From Siphonodentalium dalli (Eukaryota; Mollusca; Scaphopoda; Gadilida; Siphonodentaliidae): DNA of 64,000 nucleotides. Shown in pieces: positions 20,750 through 34,318 of this stretch. Made by a program: the position numbers and the translations under genes. Numbering within the stretch: the stretch's first letter is position 1; every line of letters starts with the position of its first letter. The notes beneath the pieces were generated by a model. That model saw nothing but the letters and a program-made list of their open reading frames with translations, had not been told where the DNA came from and ran no database searches. The stretch is from NCBI GenBank assembly GCA_032622095.1, contig CP136064.1, positions 259,017,863 to 259,081,862 on the forward strand, given 5' to 3'.

Positions 20750-23700
20750 CACATCAGCACATGGTTATTGTAAACATTCATTTGAATATATTCAGAAACC
20801 ATTTCTCCGCACATATAATGTAGAGTACAACAAGATCTTTAAAGCCACATGGCGGATTGCGCTTCAAAATACACCTTATAATATTCGCTTATAATTTTTT
20901 CCCGGTATCGAAATAGATTGATAAATACTTGAACTATCCTTTTACGAGCATTATACGGTCATGTAATAAACATGTAATCAGCAGCTATCTTCGAAATTAT
21001 AAACGGTACTTTTATGCTCTCCGTCTCCGGATCATAGTTTTAAAGTTTCCGCATATTTCCGTACTAGTTCCGCTACTTCGATTCTAAAACAGGTGATGGA
21101 GATGTTGCACATTTGTGTTCGTTGGTGAATTTACAATACATTACCGAAATAAAGTGAGGTTTTCGAAGAACTGGAAAAATATACCTATGGAATGTTGTAG
21201 ATTGGCATCTAAGGTGTAAGAGGTACCAACAGTTTTTAGTGAAAATATAATTTTTGTAGGAATACAGTTGAGTTCAAAATGGGTGGAAACAATTTTTTGT
21301 TTCGTTCCTTCCGTGACCTGTGGTCCCGGGTGGTGGTTCCGCCAATAAAAGAGGGGTTTTGACCAAATTCCAAGCTCCTGTGCTATAAGTGTGACCAGCA
21401 CTTGTCCCCCCAATCCCAGTGTCCTTGATAATTGTGTGAAATTAACATTCTTCGTGGTATTAGACAATAAATGTTTAAACAATGTTACACACGAAGGAAG
21501 TATACTCATGAGAAAGGGGGACACAAATGAAAAGTTCACATTTTTCGTTGTAGAGTTATCCTTCTTTGTTTAACTGGGAATAATTATTTTACCTTTCGCA
21601 TACTGACCTGCAACAGGTAAGAATTATGAATATGGTACTATGTCACTAGAATTCGTGTTTTTTTCTATCAGTTGTGGTTTTGTCATATCCGTAGTTAAGA
21701 TTGCGGTTTCAAGAAGCCAATCGAGGGCACGAGAGCCTTGCGTGCAATCACCATGCTCACCATTGACTATGACATGATAACAACACAATTAAGTACAAAA
21801 TAATCACAGCAAGCATAATCATATTACTGCGAGTGGAAAGAAGTTTGAACAGCACTATTTCCTCACAAACGGACTCGTATTCGTCAGTTTTGCGCAATGG
21901 TATTTTGACCGTACGAAAAATTTACGAGTACTATGAGCTATTCGTAATTCTTATCAGTCCACTCAATAAGTGAAATGAGCATATATAAAGTTATGTAATC
22001 AGACACCTGCTGTTATAATCGGTTTAAAGCGTTTGCCGAACAAAAGACTGCAAAACATACGAAACTACTATGGCTGTGCTACATTAATTTTGTAAGCGAA
22101 ATTGTCCAAAAAAAACGCGAATCACATAAAATTTATCTTTTTCCATGTTTCCAATCTATACATGTATTATGTCTTAGTATGTTTTATCTATTTTTATTTA
22201 TATTGAATTTGGTTCTTTATTTAATATTTTTACTATTCTTGAACAAAAGTGAGTTGGTTGTGCTTCGATAATTCTTTTATTTGTTATCATGTCACAGTTG
22301 ATTCATTCGCACGCGAGCTTTGCTCAGATATGGACATGTTCCTTCAATGTGATTTTTACAACTATCTTGTGGTTTTTTGTTTGACTTGTGGCAATCACAA
22401 ATACTGGAGTTTTCTACGAATTCATTTGAAGGGTTCAACGTTTTAATTTTGACACCAAAACGATGCTACTGCGTGACGAGATATGCTATACACATAGTTT
22501 GCGATCCTAAACTACATTGCTAATTTGCTATATGGGTCAAATTTGATAACTTATTTTGATGCAGATAATGCCACAAAGCTCTAGATCTACTCTGGCTACG
22601 CCCATAAAGTTCCATAATATTCCACCAGTTCAAAACCTGGGAACTTTTAGATTTTTTGCATGACGGGAAATTTATGACATTGAAAAAAAAGCATCGCATG
22701 TAAATTATTTCTTTATTAAAAATTGCCCCTCTGCATGGTTGCCCACTTCCAACAGTTCAGATGCCGCTTCTGGTGTGCACTCATAAGCAAATTGCCTTTA
22801 CTTGACTGACCTCTTGGTCCAGGATTAACTCGATTATGGAGCCTTTATTCAGTGTCAGAGAAGCCTGCGGCCACTTTGTGCGACAGGAGCCTGCGACACA
22901 TTTGCGCACATTTTGATCATTTGAACATTTTAATTTAAAAAAAAATTAATTAAATTTAAAATAAAAAAATATTAATTAAAATATTAAATTTTGTTTCTTG
23001 TTAGATTCAACTCCTAACTCAATTTAACAACACAATTTTTTCATTTTTTTCTAATTAAACTTTTCTTATTTTTAAATCAAAATTTTTAAAACCTAACGCC
23101 GTTATACCATTCGAGTTACCACACCTAATTTGATTGAAATCGGTCCCGGCGCATTCATTGGGTACCGCCAATGTAGGTTTAAACCAGGTTTAAACCGCCA
23201 ATCTGGCCCACATGCCTGTCTTCTTTTCTGAGGAGATAATTCAACATAAGCGACGACTCTCTAGTTAGATCCTCTTCACACTTATCTATCCAAAAATAAT
23301 TTCAAGAAGAATGAGTTTATTGCTAGCCACGAATTGACATGGAACATGCAAACATATATATATATACAAAAGCTCCAAAGTACATAGATACGAAGTAGGG
23401 AACGTGCATAAATACACATGTATATCTCAAAATTTGTCAAAATTATTCTACACGTTCATTGAAGGTACAATAAATATTGTTTAAACCAAGCTGAAATTCT
23501 GTTTAGGAAATGTTGAATGACTTGATGTTAAAGTGATGTGAAACACTCCGGTAGGGTGATCAAATAGAAATGGAGAATAATATTGTTCAAAGTAGTTATT
23601 TTTACAAATATTATATCTAAATTGACAACACACTAGCGTCATTCTTATATATTAAATAAATGCAGTGACTGCCGCTCGCGAAATGTTTTCGTTAGTTTAT

Positions 23701-24619
23701 CGCCGATAGATGCGTCCCGATTCAAGTAGTAAATATTTACAATTTAGCGTAGTTCGGACGATGTTTTCTATGGAGTAGTACGGTCGATTTGCTTGAGATT
23801 TTCGATGATGTTGGTAGAATGTTACATTCCTCAAGTTGGCATAGCACCTGAATACTAACTTATCAGTTTCACGCACCCGAACAAGTACATAATATGTCTT
23901 GAAATCGCATGGAGTATCATCTTTAATTGGAGCTAATGCTCGTACACTAAACTAATCACGTGATGTCTGATATGGCAGGCCGTCTGAGGTCATGGGAATG
24001 TGTCGAACTCTACACCCCATATTGGTGTAAGTGAATGAAGCAGATTAGGAGCAGTAATTGTGAGAATAGTCGTAATTACTGGGAGTTTAACACCAGTTTC
24101 AAAAGACGTCTCCGTCGACCGTTGAGCTCGTCTTAACGCATCCGTGTCCCCAAGTAACCCACGAAGGAAGTCTTCAGGCGAAATATAATCAAAGGTGAGT
24201 GGAACAAAACACCAGATAAGCTTCATTGGGGAGAAATGTCGTTAAATGCTGCTTCAAATTGTGAATGCCGCTAATTGGCTGCCATTTTCACCGTCCATTG
24301 AACTTGAAGATGTCCACAATTATCATCAATGTTGATGGGTGTGAATACATTTGGGAAGTTTCAATGGCAGAATGACTGGCATGTACTTCTACAATTAAGG
24401 GCTAGACTCACCTTTTGCCTATATTTTCTAGTATTTCAAAATGGATTTTCGCAAAAACTGGATAGAAGCTCTTTTTTAAATTTGATACACGCAAATATTG
24501 TGACTATTATAAAATCCCATTTACTATATTTTTGTGGTATGAAAAATATTTAAAATTTCGCTGTTTTCAGATACCAAGGACTTCTGTAAAGTACTACTTT
24601 TTCAAAGGTACAGTTTATT
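20750..24619. other. Mostly unrecognised AT-rich sequence
   Basis: Two things stand out. 21540-21575 contains GAGTTATCCTTCTTTGTTTA, the marker of the repeat family at 27.5-28.0 kb, so a decayed single copy lies around 21.2-21.6 kb. 22930-23090 is an extreme A/T low-complexity tract with ATTAAT repeats. The 132-codon minus ORF at 21141-21539 overlaps the repeat copy and has no recognisable domain. No convincing exon was seen. Confidence 0.5.
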
Positions 24620-24781
24620 TAAGAAATGATGTAGTGGGTGTGTGTTATTTTGGGATACGAGGGTGTGGTCGTTGGGGCACATTGTGTTAAATGTGAAGCT
24701 GTTCTCAATTTATGCCCCCCCCCCATAGCTACCACAGCGCCGTATCCCACAATAACGCACACCCACTATATTAATTTCTTA
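24620..24781. repeat. Inverted repeat, about 50-base arms
   Basis: The left arm (TAAGAAATGATGTAGTGGGT...) and right arm (ending ACCCACTATATTAATTTCTTA) pair with small mismatches. An oligo-C run lies in the spacer. Confidence 0.78.
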
Positions 24782-25606
24782 TATTTATACATGTATTTAT
24801 TCCCATACAAAACGCTGAGTGTATTCTTAATTATTTTTACAATATCTGCCAAGAATTTGAGACAAGCCCTCGCAGCACATTAAGTCAGTCCAATATAAGA
24901 GTTCCAAGTACTTAGCAATGATTACGTTGTCTATGTAAATGACTGGCTTCAGTTGCAATTCGGCTGAACTTTGAACAACACGCCAAATTGTTCTGCTGAT
25001 AGCTTTCAGTGATTATGTCAACAATTTGTGACGTCGTGTACGTGTTACGGTCTGTGTTATTGGGGTATGAAACGGGTGACCCAATTGGCAGTTAACCAAT
25101 TTTCGAACATGATTTAGTGTAACTCAGACGGGATATGTAAATATTTATCCATGATTTTCTGTAGATCATGAGAGGGAACTTAATTTTATTTTTCATTCAA
25201 GAAAATAATGTTCATTTAGAAAGAAAACCATTATTAATATCCTAATGAAAACAATGGGCTGAGATTAGTTCTGGGTCATAGCTCCGGATCCAATCCCAGC
25301 TGACCACTATATCTGAGTGTTATGGCATATTTACAGTTGATTGTTCCCTGCTTGAGTGGCCCAGACTGCATATCAACATTTATTTTCATCGGGCTGCATG
25401 CAATATTGTATTGCTGCTTTATTTGACATTGTAATATTTAGGGGCACGATTTATCAATGCTGATGTGCGCGAATAAATTTGGGAAGTTTCAATAGCTGGC
25501 ACGAAATTCTAAAATTAACAGACTATTTACCTTGGCCATGCGTTTAGTTTGGTGTACGGCTAATTACAAGTCAAGTTGGGAAAGTTGGTGCTCATGCACT
25601 TATTAT

Positions 25607-25905
25607 GGCTGAAGGGGTCACTCTCACCAGAAAAAAAGTACTGAAGGGTACACAGGTTTTGAAATCTTGTTCTAAATGACGTTTAGTTTTCATATCTGCC
25701 GTGATTTCTGTTAGAGAATAATTGTTTGTGTTCAAATGATCATTAAAATGAACTGAAAACAAACTGATAATGGGCGTCAAACTTTCAGAAATACAGTTTT
25801 AGTAATGGTGTTAGTGCCGATCACAAACCCTGTGTTCCCTTCAGCACATTTTCAAATCCTATGTACTCTTCAGCACTTTTTTTGGTGAGAGTGACCCCTT
25901 CAGCC
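25607..25905. mobile_element. TIR element, about 48-base terminal repeats
   Basis: GGCTGAAGGGGTCACTCTCA at the left and its exact complement at the right; pairing continues inward through the oligo-A/T stretch to TGAAGGGTACA. The flanks TTAT and TTAG give only a weak target-duplication candidate. Non-coding, 299 bases. Confidence 0.88.
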
Positions 25906-26774
25906 TTAGTATGGCATGCACGGGTTAGCAACTTGCAACCTATGCAGATCATATATTGAATGACCGATTTATACATTTAATACTCTGGGAATATGATTCT
26001 AAAAAGTAAATGTCATTATTTTTGGTTTATATTAAATTCATTTCGTATATACCTTCAAACATTTCCAAATTTTATTAAACCGCTCCGGGTCATTGCTCTT
26101 CACTCTAAATTGTGACTATAGTGAACGAGGAACAATGTGGCTGCACAAAATTGGGTCCTTGGCCATATATTTTTACCTCTTATATTTCGTATGTTTTGCA
26201 GAGACCCTCATCTTTCTCTTGTCATCCATACATTTTGGACCATGTTACATGACTAATTTGTTTTAAGTCGGTTCTCTTTCAGCTACATTAAGTTGACATA
26301 TCAGAAAGATTCGGGGCTTCGGTCGTCGCCTCAGTCTGACTTGTTACTGTCATTTCAGGGTGCCTGGTGTGATTTTCGCTAAACCTGCATGACGTGTCAC
26401 CTAGTAAGACACTCACGTAGCATATATGGTTACCATAAAACAATGTTGATTTGTGTAAATAAATTTGGGAAGTTTCAATGGCTGATATATACTGCTACAA
26501 CTAAAAATACTTTATATCTCTGCTAGGTATACCATCTCCAATAACAAATGGGAAGACTTGAAATGGAACATGGGAAGGTGCGCCTATCTCATGCTATTCC
26601 CCTGATCAGGTGACCCATCTCTACCAATTTTCCTACACATGGGACGCTCTTTTTTGCTCATATTTGCCCCTTCAAGTCTTCTAAGGTCAACGGCGTCTAT
26701 CTCCCGACACTCTACGGGTCAATTTATCACCGTGTTTTAATTTTCACCGACCAGATTGCAACCATTTTGGGTAG

Positions 26775-26802
26775 ATAATTAATTAAATATTTAATTAATT
26801 AT
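26775..26802. repeat. Perfect 28-base AT palindrome
   Basis: Made of ATAATTAATTAAAT and its exact complement with no spacer. Low complexity, so partly expected by composition. Confidence 0.8.
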
Positions 26803-27539
26803 AAGTGCCCTTTTAACAATCTGATGTCAACGTGACCTATCTAATATTATTTCCCGGGTCAAATTACCCATATGTACAAATGTTTAGCTCCGAGGGTCCA
26901 GTCGTTTCTGCATAAACAATCAGTAGATATAATAGTCAATTGCGACATTCTTTCAAGTTTGACAGTGGGTCACATGAGGGAAGTTTAATGATTCAGACTG
27001 CATAATCCATAATGGAATATTCAATCGCACGAATCGGCATAATTTCAGTTACAGGCGACCTATCACAAAACTATTTTCGGCAATGTGCTCAATGGATTAG
27101 CGGGCATCGATAATGACTGAGAACAGCTACACCGGTGTAACCCTTTAAGGTTCATATATCTTAATGTTCTCATACTTGGTATATATAATCATGGTTCATA
27201 AATAAGTTACCATGCAGGTCTGATCACAGAAGTACAAGGGGTGTGAATGGAATTCTGGAAAACTTGTGTTTGGTCTGATTCAACGGGGATGCAGTTGGAA
27301 TTCCCAAGGTGGATACCACCAACAGACCTTCTAGCCACGTCCCTGGTTTTAACAAACAGAATGGAAGTAAATATACCTACTGGTATAATAGGAGCGGATA
27401 ACTCCGTCCACGACGACAAGTCTGCGATCTCTAGCGTTACTTGCGGATGTTATCCGGTGAGTGTTAGCGATTTAGTCACGAGGACGCCTCACTTGATAAA
27501 TGGCAAATATTGGTGTTCACTGGATTAACTTTGTCCATC

Positions 27540-28060
27540 TATCTGTCTAGCTTTCCACCCGGGCATAAATCTTAGCCATTGGTTATCAGATCTTAATTCA
27601 ATTTGGTATGGAGTTTCTCCGTCGTGACTGCGTGCTTTCAAATTGAGGGCAAATGACGCGGTTCATGATTTTCATTCTAAGTTATTCTTCCTTGATTATC
27701 TGGAAATTTTGGTTTTCTTTCCGTTCGGGTATATCTCAGCCATGGGTTTTCGAATCTGAATAAAATTTGGTATGGAAGTTCGCCACCATGACTGCTTTCA
27801 CAAGTGGGACAACTGACGATATCGTTTTCCATTCTAGAGTTATCCTTCTTTGTTTATATGGAAATATTTGTATTTTGTCCATCCACGTATATATTTCATG
27901 TATGGTTCATTGAACCTCAATGAATTTGGTATGGAGGTTCGCCATCTGGACTGCTTTCAAAATAGTGTCCAATTGCATTGTTTGTATTTTCTGTTTTAGA
28001 GTTATTCTCCTTGGTATATTTCTAACTGGGGTTCCTGCTCATGTCTCAATTTGGCACCGT
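27540..28060. repeat. Tandem repeat, about 160-base unit, three copies
   Basis: Units are marked by TTTGGTATGGAGTTTCTCC (27602), TTTGGTATGGAAGTTCGCC (27766) and TTTGGTATGGAGGTTCGCC (27924), each followed by GACTGC, then TTCTAGAGTTATCCTTC-like sequence. Copies are well diverged. Non-coding; the same unit type occurs singly near 21.55 kb. Confidence 0.85.
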
Positions 28061-28629
28061 GAGTGTGTGCTAGCACCCGAAGTTCATGCTCTTGTTTCTC
28101 CTTCATCTGCAGATTTGAACATTTACTGTGACAAGTCCATCGCCACAACTGTCTGACTTTTCTGCATCTACAGTTATATTTATATATTTATATATCTATA
28201 ATTGGTTTATTTACACTATATGAATGTCACACTCTGTATTGCCCTTTTGTATATGTGCTTATTCCCACATGTCTACTTGTTTTGCATCTATTAGCCAACA
28301 TTATCTATCTGTATATCTACCTGTGGATTCCATTTTATGAGACAATGGTGACTTTTGTTATTAGTCTAGCAGGCCAGATATGTCTGACATTTGACATTTT
28401 CATTCCACGTGATACCAGTAACTGTTTCTTGGGCTGAAACGAGATATCGTGGTGTTTTTAGTGATACAATGATAATACGATGTTGACATCAACTCAGTTT
28501 CAGCTAAATATGAATCGGACGGCTGTTAAATTTGCATGATGTGCGAAATTCATTAAAGATTTACACATATGCTGAATCAATAGTTATATAAGCTGTCGTC
28601 TGCCATTGTTGGTGTGACTCTCATGTCTG

Positions 28630-29039
28630 TTAACCCTTTACCCAACAAACCGGCCAAAACCGGCCAAAACCGGCCAAATAAAGCTTCAACAGCCTAAAAT
28701 ATCTTCGGTCTGTCTCAATAGAACCATACAAATATGGATATCATTGGAACCGGCTCCTTGACCACATTGTGATAGTTACAGTTATGCCCTGTGCCAATGC
28801 ATTCTCTTATATATGCGAGTCGACCATAGGTCGCCTCGCATATATAAGAGAATGCATTGGCCTAAAAAAAATCTTTTTTTAACACTTTTTACCATTTTTT
28901 CTTACATTCTTTAACAATTTTATAATTTTTAATGTGTTAAGCCAATGCATTCTCTTATATATGCGAGGCGACCTATGGTCGACTCGCATATATAAGAGAA
29001 TGCATTGGCACATGGCCCTTCTGTTGGGTAAAGGGTTAA
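28630..29039 (+). mobile_element. MITE-A copy 2 (best-preserved reference)
   Basis: TTAA at 28630-28633 and 29036-29039; terminal repeats TTAACCCTTTACCCAACA and its complement. The left part has three AAACCGGCC units and ATCTTCGGTCTGTCTCAATA; then come the two 69-base palindromes at 28793-28861 and 28941-29009, which are reverse complements of each other (asymmetric centre GTCGACCATAGGTCGCC against GGCGACCTATGGTCGAC), split by an 80-base A/T spacer. No ORF of its own; the IYKRMHW-type ORFs are stem sequence. Confidence 0.95.
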
Positions 29040-30350
29040 TTGTCGCTTACGCCATGTCTCTTGTTGAATATGGATCGCTATTCGTGCCATATCTTTGCGC
29101 ACAAAATCAAAATGGCGTCCATGATCTACAAAATCGAATAAAATAGATATTCCTATAAGAGTGAACAAACGCTGGTATATTATGCGAGAAATAATGCATG
29201 CATGGTATAAGAGAAACTTTTGCTCAGAGATGTGTGAATTCTCTCTAATGTATCTCACGAGAGAGCAAGCGAAATCAGGGTACAACGGTTAAATCTGGAC
29301 TTTTGGGCGCACAGAAACGGAAAAAACAACGCAGTTTTATTTGCACTGTTTATCTTCAGTCTTGTGATACATGTATATATGTAATTATACAGTTACATGT
29401 GATTTAATTGGGATGTATTGATTATGTGACCTTTTCTAGAAGAAGAAATATATTTTCTCAGAGCAGTATCACGAATCTGATCGATCATCATTTATTGTTA
29501 TATCTACAACATAAAACCTTTCAAAATCCACTGTTTTAGAACAGTATGAGATATAGTCACTGACCACTGGGTAAGATGTGTCTCAACATAGTAGTCATAG
29601 TTGCATCCGATCAAGTGAAACATGCATATTTCGCTTGTATCGCTAGAATGCATGCATGGTGGTTTAATGTAAACGCAATTTATCAAAGCACAAATGAGTG
29701 CCATATATTATCTTCAATAAATTCTGAACTTGACCAAAATTGCCTACGTACTCTGCATGTGACAGAGACTGTGTTTATAGCTGGAAATAATATTTGGTTA
29801 TATTCACCAAGGCAACATATACCCGAAAGGTACTACGATTTCTGCAACCACATGTAACCGCGTTTACCCCTTCTCCTAATGTATCACAAATATTGTGTGA
29901 ATGGCCAATGCAGGAATAATAGGTTTATTATATACAAGTACATGGTGGTATTGGCAAGATATTTTCAAGAAGTTTACAGAAGACATAAATATAAACGAAT
30001 AGTGTGCATTGCATGCACGTTTCCAGTTGTAAAGTGCCGACTGAAGTAATTTGAACAAAATTGTCTACCAAGAACCCATTTTGGTAGAAGCACGATCTCG
30101 TACAGATCTCGTAGAGAACTCGCAGATGATTTTTAATATGTGGTGTGGGTCCCCACACACCATGAACATAATTTCAATTCTGTATAAACATTTTTGTCCA
30201 GGTTAGCCATACTTCTCGTATTTTGACTGGACTGATAGGGAACCTTCCATATATAAGATAACTGGCATAAGGTTTATCGTCACTTGAGACGCTATAGATC
30301 ATATTACGACGTCAGTTTTTTACGGGTGGGGGGGGGGCGTGCAGAGGTTT
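29040..30350. other. No gene recognised
   Basis: AT-rich sequence without a repeat family that I can match inside the window. A 20-base near-palindrome (GGTGTGGGTCCCCACACACC) is near 30143. The ORFs at 28929-29285 and 29576-29857 show no domain. Confidence 0.45.
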
Positions 30351-30359
30351 ACATCGGGA

Positions 30360-31235
30360 CCTGCAATGTTAACAAGGGGTATGAATCCCGTTTCCCGATT
30401 GTAAATGGCATGAATCCCGCTTAGCACTCAACAGCGGGTATGAATCACGCGTACCAGTTAACAGAAGGGTATGAATCCCGGCACTGCCTCAAAATGGCCT
30501 GAATCCCGCGTACCAGTTTACAGAAGGGTATAAATCCCGCGTACCAGTTAACAGATGGGTATGAATCCCGCGTACCAGTTAACAGATGGGTATGAATCCC
30601 GCGTACCAGTTTACAGAAGGGTATAAATCCCGAGTACCAGTTAACAGATGGGTGTGAATCCCGCGTACCAGTTAACAGATGGGTATAAATCCCGCGTACC
30701 AGTTTACAGAAGGGTATAAATCCCGAGTATCAGTTAACAGATGGGTATGAATCCCGCGTACCAGTTAACAGATGGGTATAAATCCCGCGTACCAGTTTAC
30801 AGAAGGGTATAAATCCCGAGTACCAGTTAACAGATGGGTATGAATCCCGCGTACCAGTTTACAGAAGGGTATGAATCCCGCGTACCAGTTTACAGAAGGG
30901 TATAAATCCCGCGTACCAGTTTATAGAAGGGTTTGACTCTCTCGTATACCACCTGAAAATGACCCGAATCGCGCGCATACCATGTAGTTAATAGAGGGGG
31001 TATATGAATCCCGCGTATACCAACTGAAAAGGGCCCGAATCCCGCTTACCATACGGGAATCTCCAGTTAACAGATGCATGGGGTATATGAATCCCACTTA
31101 CCATACGGGAATATCTAGTCAACAGATGGGGTATATGAATCCCGCTTAACATACGGGAATATCCAGTTAACAGAGGGGGTATATATGAATCCCGCGTACG
31201 GGAATCTCCAGTTAAAAGAGGGAGGTATATGAATG
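30360..31235. repeat. Minisatellite, 31-base unit with higher-order trimers
   Basis: The core (about 30425-30940) repeats a 31-base unit, GTACCAGTTAACAGATGGGT followed by ATGAATCCCGC. Two variants alternate: type a (TTAACAGATGGGTATGAATC) and type b (TTTACAGAAGGGTATAAATC, often followed by CCGAG). They appear in the order a-a-b at least three times in a row, giving a 93-base higher-order period. From about 30950 to 31235 the same ATGAATCCCG motif continues in longer units containing CATACGGGAAT. A 9-base G run precedes the array. Confidence 0.95.
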
Positions 31236-31308
31236 GGAACCACATTCGCCAAATGCGCAATGCGTCTTGCCGACTGAGCCTTGCACTTTAGCAGCCACCG
31301 AGGCCCAT

Positions 31309-31350
31309 CGTAACATTATATATTTTGTGGACTAAATATATAATGTTACG
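31309..31350. repeat. Small hairpin
   Basis: Arms TCGTAACATTATATA and TATATAATGTTACGA flank a spacer of about 13 bases. Isolated. Confidence 0.7.
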
Positions 31351-31737
31351 AGATCGCGTTACCACGTAAAACTGGCATAATTCCACGTGATATCGAGTTA
31401 CTAATAACAGTCAGGAAATTAATGGCAGAGATCGTTTGTCAGCCGTTTCCAGACGACCCAGGTGCATTTCCGATAGCGGGCGCCTTTATATTGTTATATA
31501 CCCCAAGGGTTGTCGTTCCTGATTGTTACTCCAATGGTTGTCGTTTCTGTTTGTGTATTCGTTTAATTCCGATTGCCGGGAAACAAGAGACAGCGTCGTC
31601 ATGTTCGTAGATCCGGGACTGATCTCTTATGATATCCACAAAGTCCAAGCTGATGTTTTCTTTAATTGGTAGAAACAGCTGGTGTAAAGAACAATTTAGA
31701 GTACTCCCCTTATCCCAGATTCACTTTATAGTAGCTA

Positions 31738-32195
31738 ATTACACTTAAGCGTAAATTATTTACGCTTAAGCATAATTAACTTACCATAAGCGTAATACAT
31801 TTGAATTACGCTTAAGTGTAATTGGGTTCATCAGCTATCTCACCTCTATGGGAGGAAGCCAAATTAACATTTAATAAATAATTGAGCTAAAGCCCCCCCC
31901 CCCCCCCAATCAAGGATTCTCTAATTACACTTAAGTGCATAAGAATATTTCTTATCGCGCTTAACGCAATAAGAATATTCCTTATTGCACTTAGAGATTC
32001 CTTATTGCGCTTAAGTGCAATATGATATTCCTTTTTGTGCTTAAGTGCAATAAGATATTCCTTATTTTGCTAAGCGCAATTAGATATTTCCTTATTGAAC
32101 TTAATCGCAATTATATCTTCCCTTATTATATCGCTTAAGCTCAATGATATCACTTAAGCTCTATTATTTATTAAATGTTAATTTGGCTCCCCATA
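31738..32195. repeat. CTTAAG palindrome array, block 1
   Basis: About eight CTTAAG cores plus degenerate ones, each flanked by short matching arms (TTACGCTTAAGTGTAAT, GCACTTAAGTGC types) at irregular spacing of about 20 to 35 bases. Inside, 31848-31895 (GGGAGGAAGCCAAATTAACA...) and 32150-32195 (...TGTTAATTTGGCTCCCC) are inverted repeats that bracket a sub-array. A 15-base C run interrupts it. Confidence 0.85.
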
Positions 32196-32299
32196 TACCT
32201 CATGTGTATTGGTATAACCTGATGTAGGTTACTGGCATTAGTAATGCGGTTGCATCCATTTCAGCGTGAGGGGAGTTCAATGAGAGTGTATATGAAATA

Positions 32300-32720
32300 C
32301 GTTTAAGTGTACTTCATTTACGCTTAAGCGCGGAACTCATTTACACTTAAGCATAATTAAAATGAATAATGCTTAATAAATACCTATTTGAACTCCAACT
32401 GATTTCCTCTGTCTGAATAATTGAGTCCATCTCATAGTATATGGGGGAGTCTAAACCGATGTTTGATTGATGTCTTATTGCCAGAGTAAATTTGAGTTTA
32501 GAGGGAATCGCATGGGAGACAGCCTTTTCAAATATATTATTTATTAGTGTAAATCAATTGCGCTGAAGCGCAAAAAATATGTGTCTAATAATATATTTGC
32601 GCTTTAGCATAAAATTGCCATAAATGTGATCTATTTTATGGGAGGCCCTTTTCACATTTATTATTTATTTACGCTTAAGCGCAAATAACCTCTATCATTT
32701 GCGCTTAAGCAAATAGATCA
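32300..32720. repeat. CTTAAG palindrome array, block 2
   Basis: Four exact CTTAAG cores (near 32331, 32345, 32677 and 32703) plus near matches such as GCGCTGAAGCGC and GCGCTTTAGC. Bracketing motif GGGAGRCNGCCTTTTCA followed by ATTATTTATT occurs at about 32513 and 32641. Confidence 0.75.
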
Positions 32721-34318
32721 ATATGCATTGATCCCCCCTGAATTAAATTTACATGGCACAGGCCTAAACACATCACTAAAGTTGATATAGCCCCACCATA
32801 TGAAGGAAACAATTCCCCAGAAGGCAGAAACCCCAAGATCTGTTTTATGACCATGGAATGGAAATGATATAGATCTGTGTAGGATATGTCTCTTTTATAA
32901 AATACTAGCAGGTTAGCCCGCCACTGGCGGCATTCGTCCCATGGCTTTGTTTCAGAAACATGACATTTTTGTAATTATTTTGTTTTTATTTATTTTTGTT
33001 TTTTATTTTTGAATATGAATTTAATGTTTTTTAAATTTAATATATTTTGTTTCTGAATTGTTTTTTTATTGTTAATTTTTTTTAATTTTAAATTGTTTTA
33101 ATTAAATTGTAAATTGTTTTAATTATTTTTTTTGTTTCTGGCGGAAAAATTTACCCGTAGAAATCCCCCCTTCCTAGGAACGACAGACAACGCATTCTTT
33201 GTTTCGTGAATTCTCTCTACGATAACATTGCATTCAATTTAAAACAAACGCTTCCCGTCGGGAAATCTGTCTTCGGGTCGTTGTTGTTGGCATCACGGCT
33301 CCCCGAAAACTCTCACATTGCCGAAAACGTGTATTTAGTAATATCGTTGTTGTTGATATTTACGGCTTGGGGGCTATTTTCTTATTTAGCAAGTTTGAGC
33401 TCAATCGGTTACAGTCTATAAAGGACACACTCATATATATGACACTTCCCGTAGGTAGCAAGTTTGAGCTCAATCGGCATTCCCTGGAATTTCCCGTAGA
33501 TTGGCAGATTCCAGTAGCTTTATAACGGTATATCTGGGGAGAAATCTGATGCTATATTCGTGATTATCTGGGATGATTTCGGTATATACCGAAGTATATA
33601 CTGTAAAAACAAAGCGCGCCATCCGTGCTCGCAGGGAATAAATTTCGAGCGATAACGTTTGCGTTCCCGTATAACTCTGCAGATGCGAATAACGTTGATT
33701 GGGAAACAGACGCTCTTTATAGAGATGCGTCAAAAACAAACACTCATTAAATAATCACTTGATTAACCCCCGCCGTGCCTTTGCGGTGATTTGAGATTGG
33801 AGAACGGGTGCTCTGAGCTTCCCTAAACCGCGACCACGGTCGTGTCGGTGGGATTTGACACTTACATAGGAAGTTTGAGCTCAATCTGTACACGCGTTTT
33901 GGATTCTATGAAGTACACACACATATACGAAGTCTCAAAATATATAGTACAGATACTATATCTCTGGGATGGAGACACGAATTCTTGGGGACAGGGATGC
34001 TAATATTATGAAAATAGGGGTTTTTCCCCTACTTCAAGTCAATGAGCACACCATATGAGAGAAGCAAACCCCAGTAACCCCTAATTCCCTATTTTTGGCC
34101 ATGGAAATATCTGTGCAGGAGATAATAAAATATACATGAGCTCTGGGAGTGAGGCACCAATTTTTGGGACACCAGGGACAGAGATGCTGATATGCATATG
34201 GATTTCTTTTTTCAACTTTCCAGTCTACGGTGCTACTACCGGTACTATATATATGGGCCCATGATAATATAATATGAGATGGACTCAATCATTCACATCA
34301 GAGGGATGTAAGGGAGTG
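32721..34318. other. Spacer between CTTAAG arrays; short direct repeats, no gene
   Basis: It contains a T-rich tract (32960-33150) and AAGTTTGAGCTCAATCKGT three times (about 33392, 33457 and 33868), the first two within a duplicated TAGCAAGTTTGAGCTCAATC context. ATGAGCACACCATATGAGAG near 34044 resembles CACCATATGAAGGAAACAA near 32791. The ORF at 33206-33421 has a hydrophobic stretch but no supporting context. Confidence 0.5.

Noticed and set aside
21141-21539. 132-codon minus-strand ORF
   Set aside because: Overlaps a decayed copy of the 27.5-kb tandem repeat type (GAGTTATCCTTCTTTG) and has no domain.
24087-24196. Possible exon before a strong splice donor (AAAG then GTGAGT at 24195)
   Set aside because: The donor is excellent and one frame is open back to a CAG, but the peptide has no recognisable feature and no partner exon was found. 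Strong donors occur by chance in a window of this size.
30360-31235. CRISPR-like array
   Set aside because: Units are contiguous 31-base tandem repeats with no unique spacers of constant length, in an animal genome.
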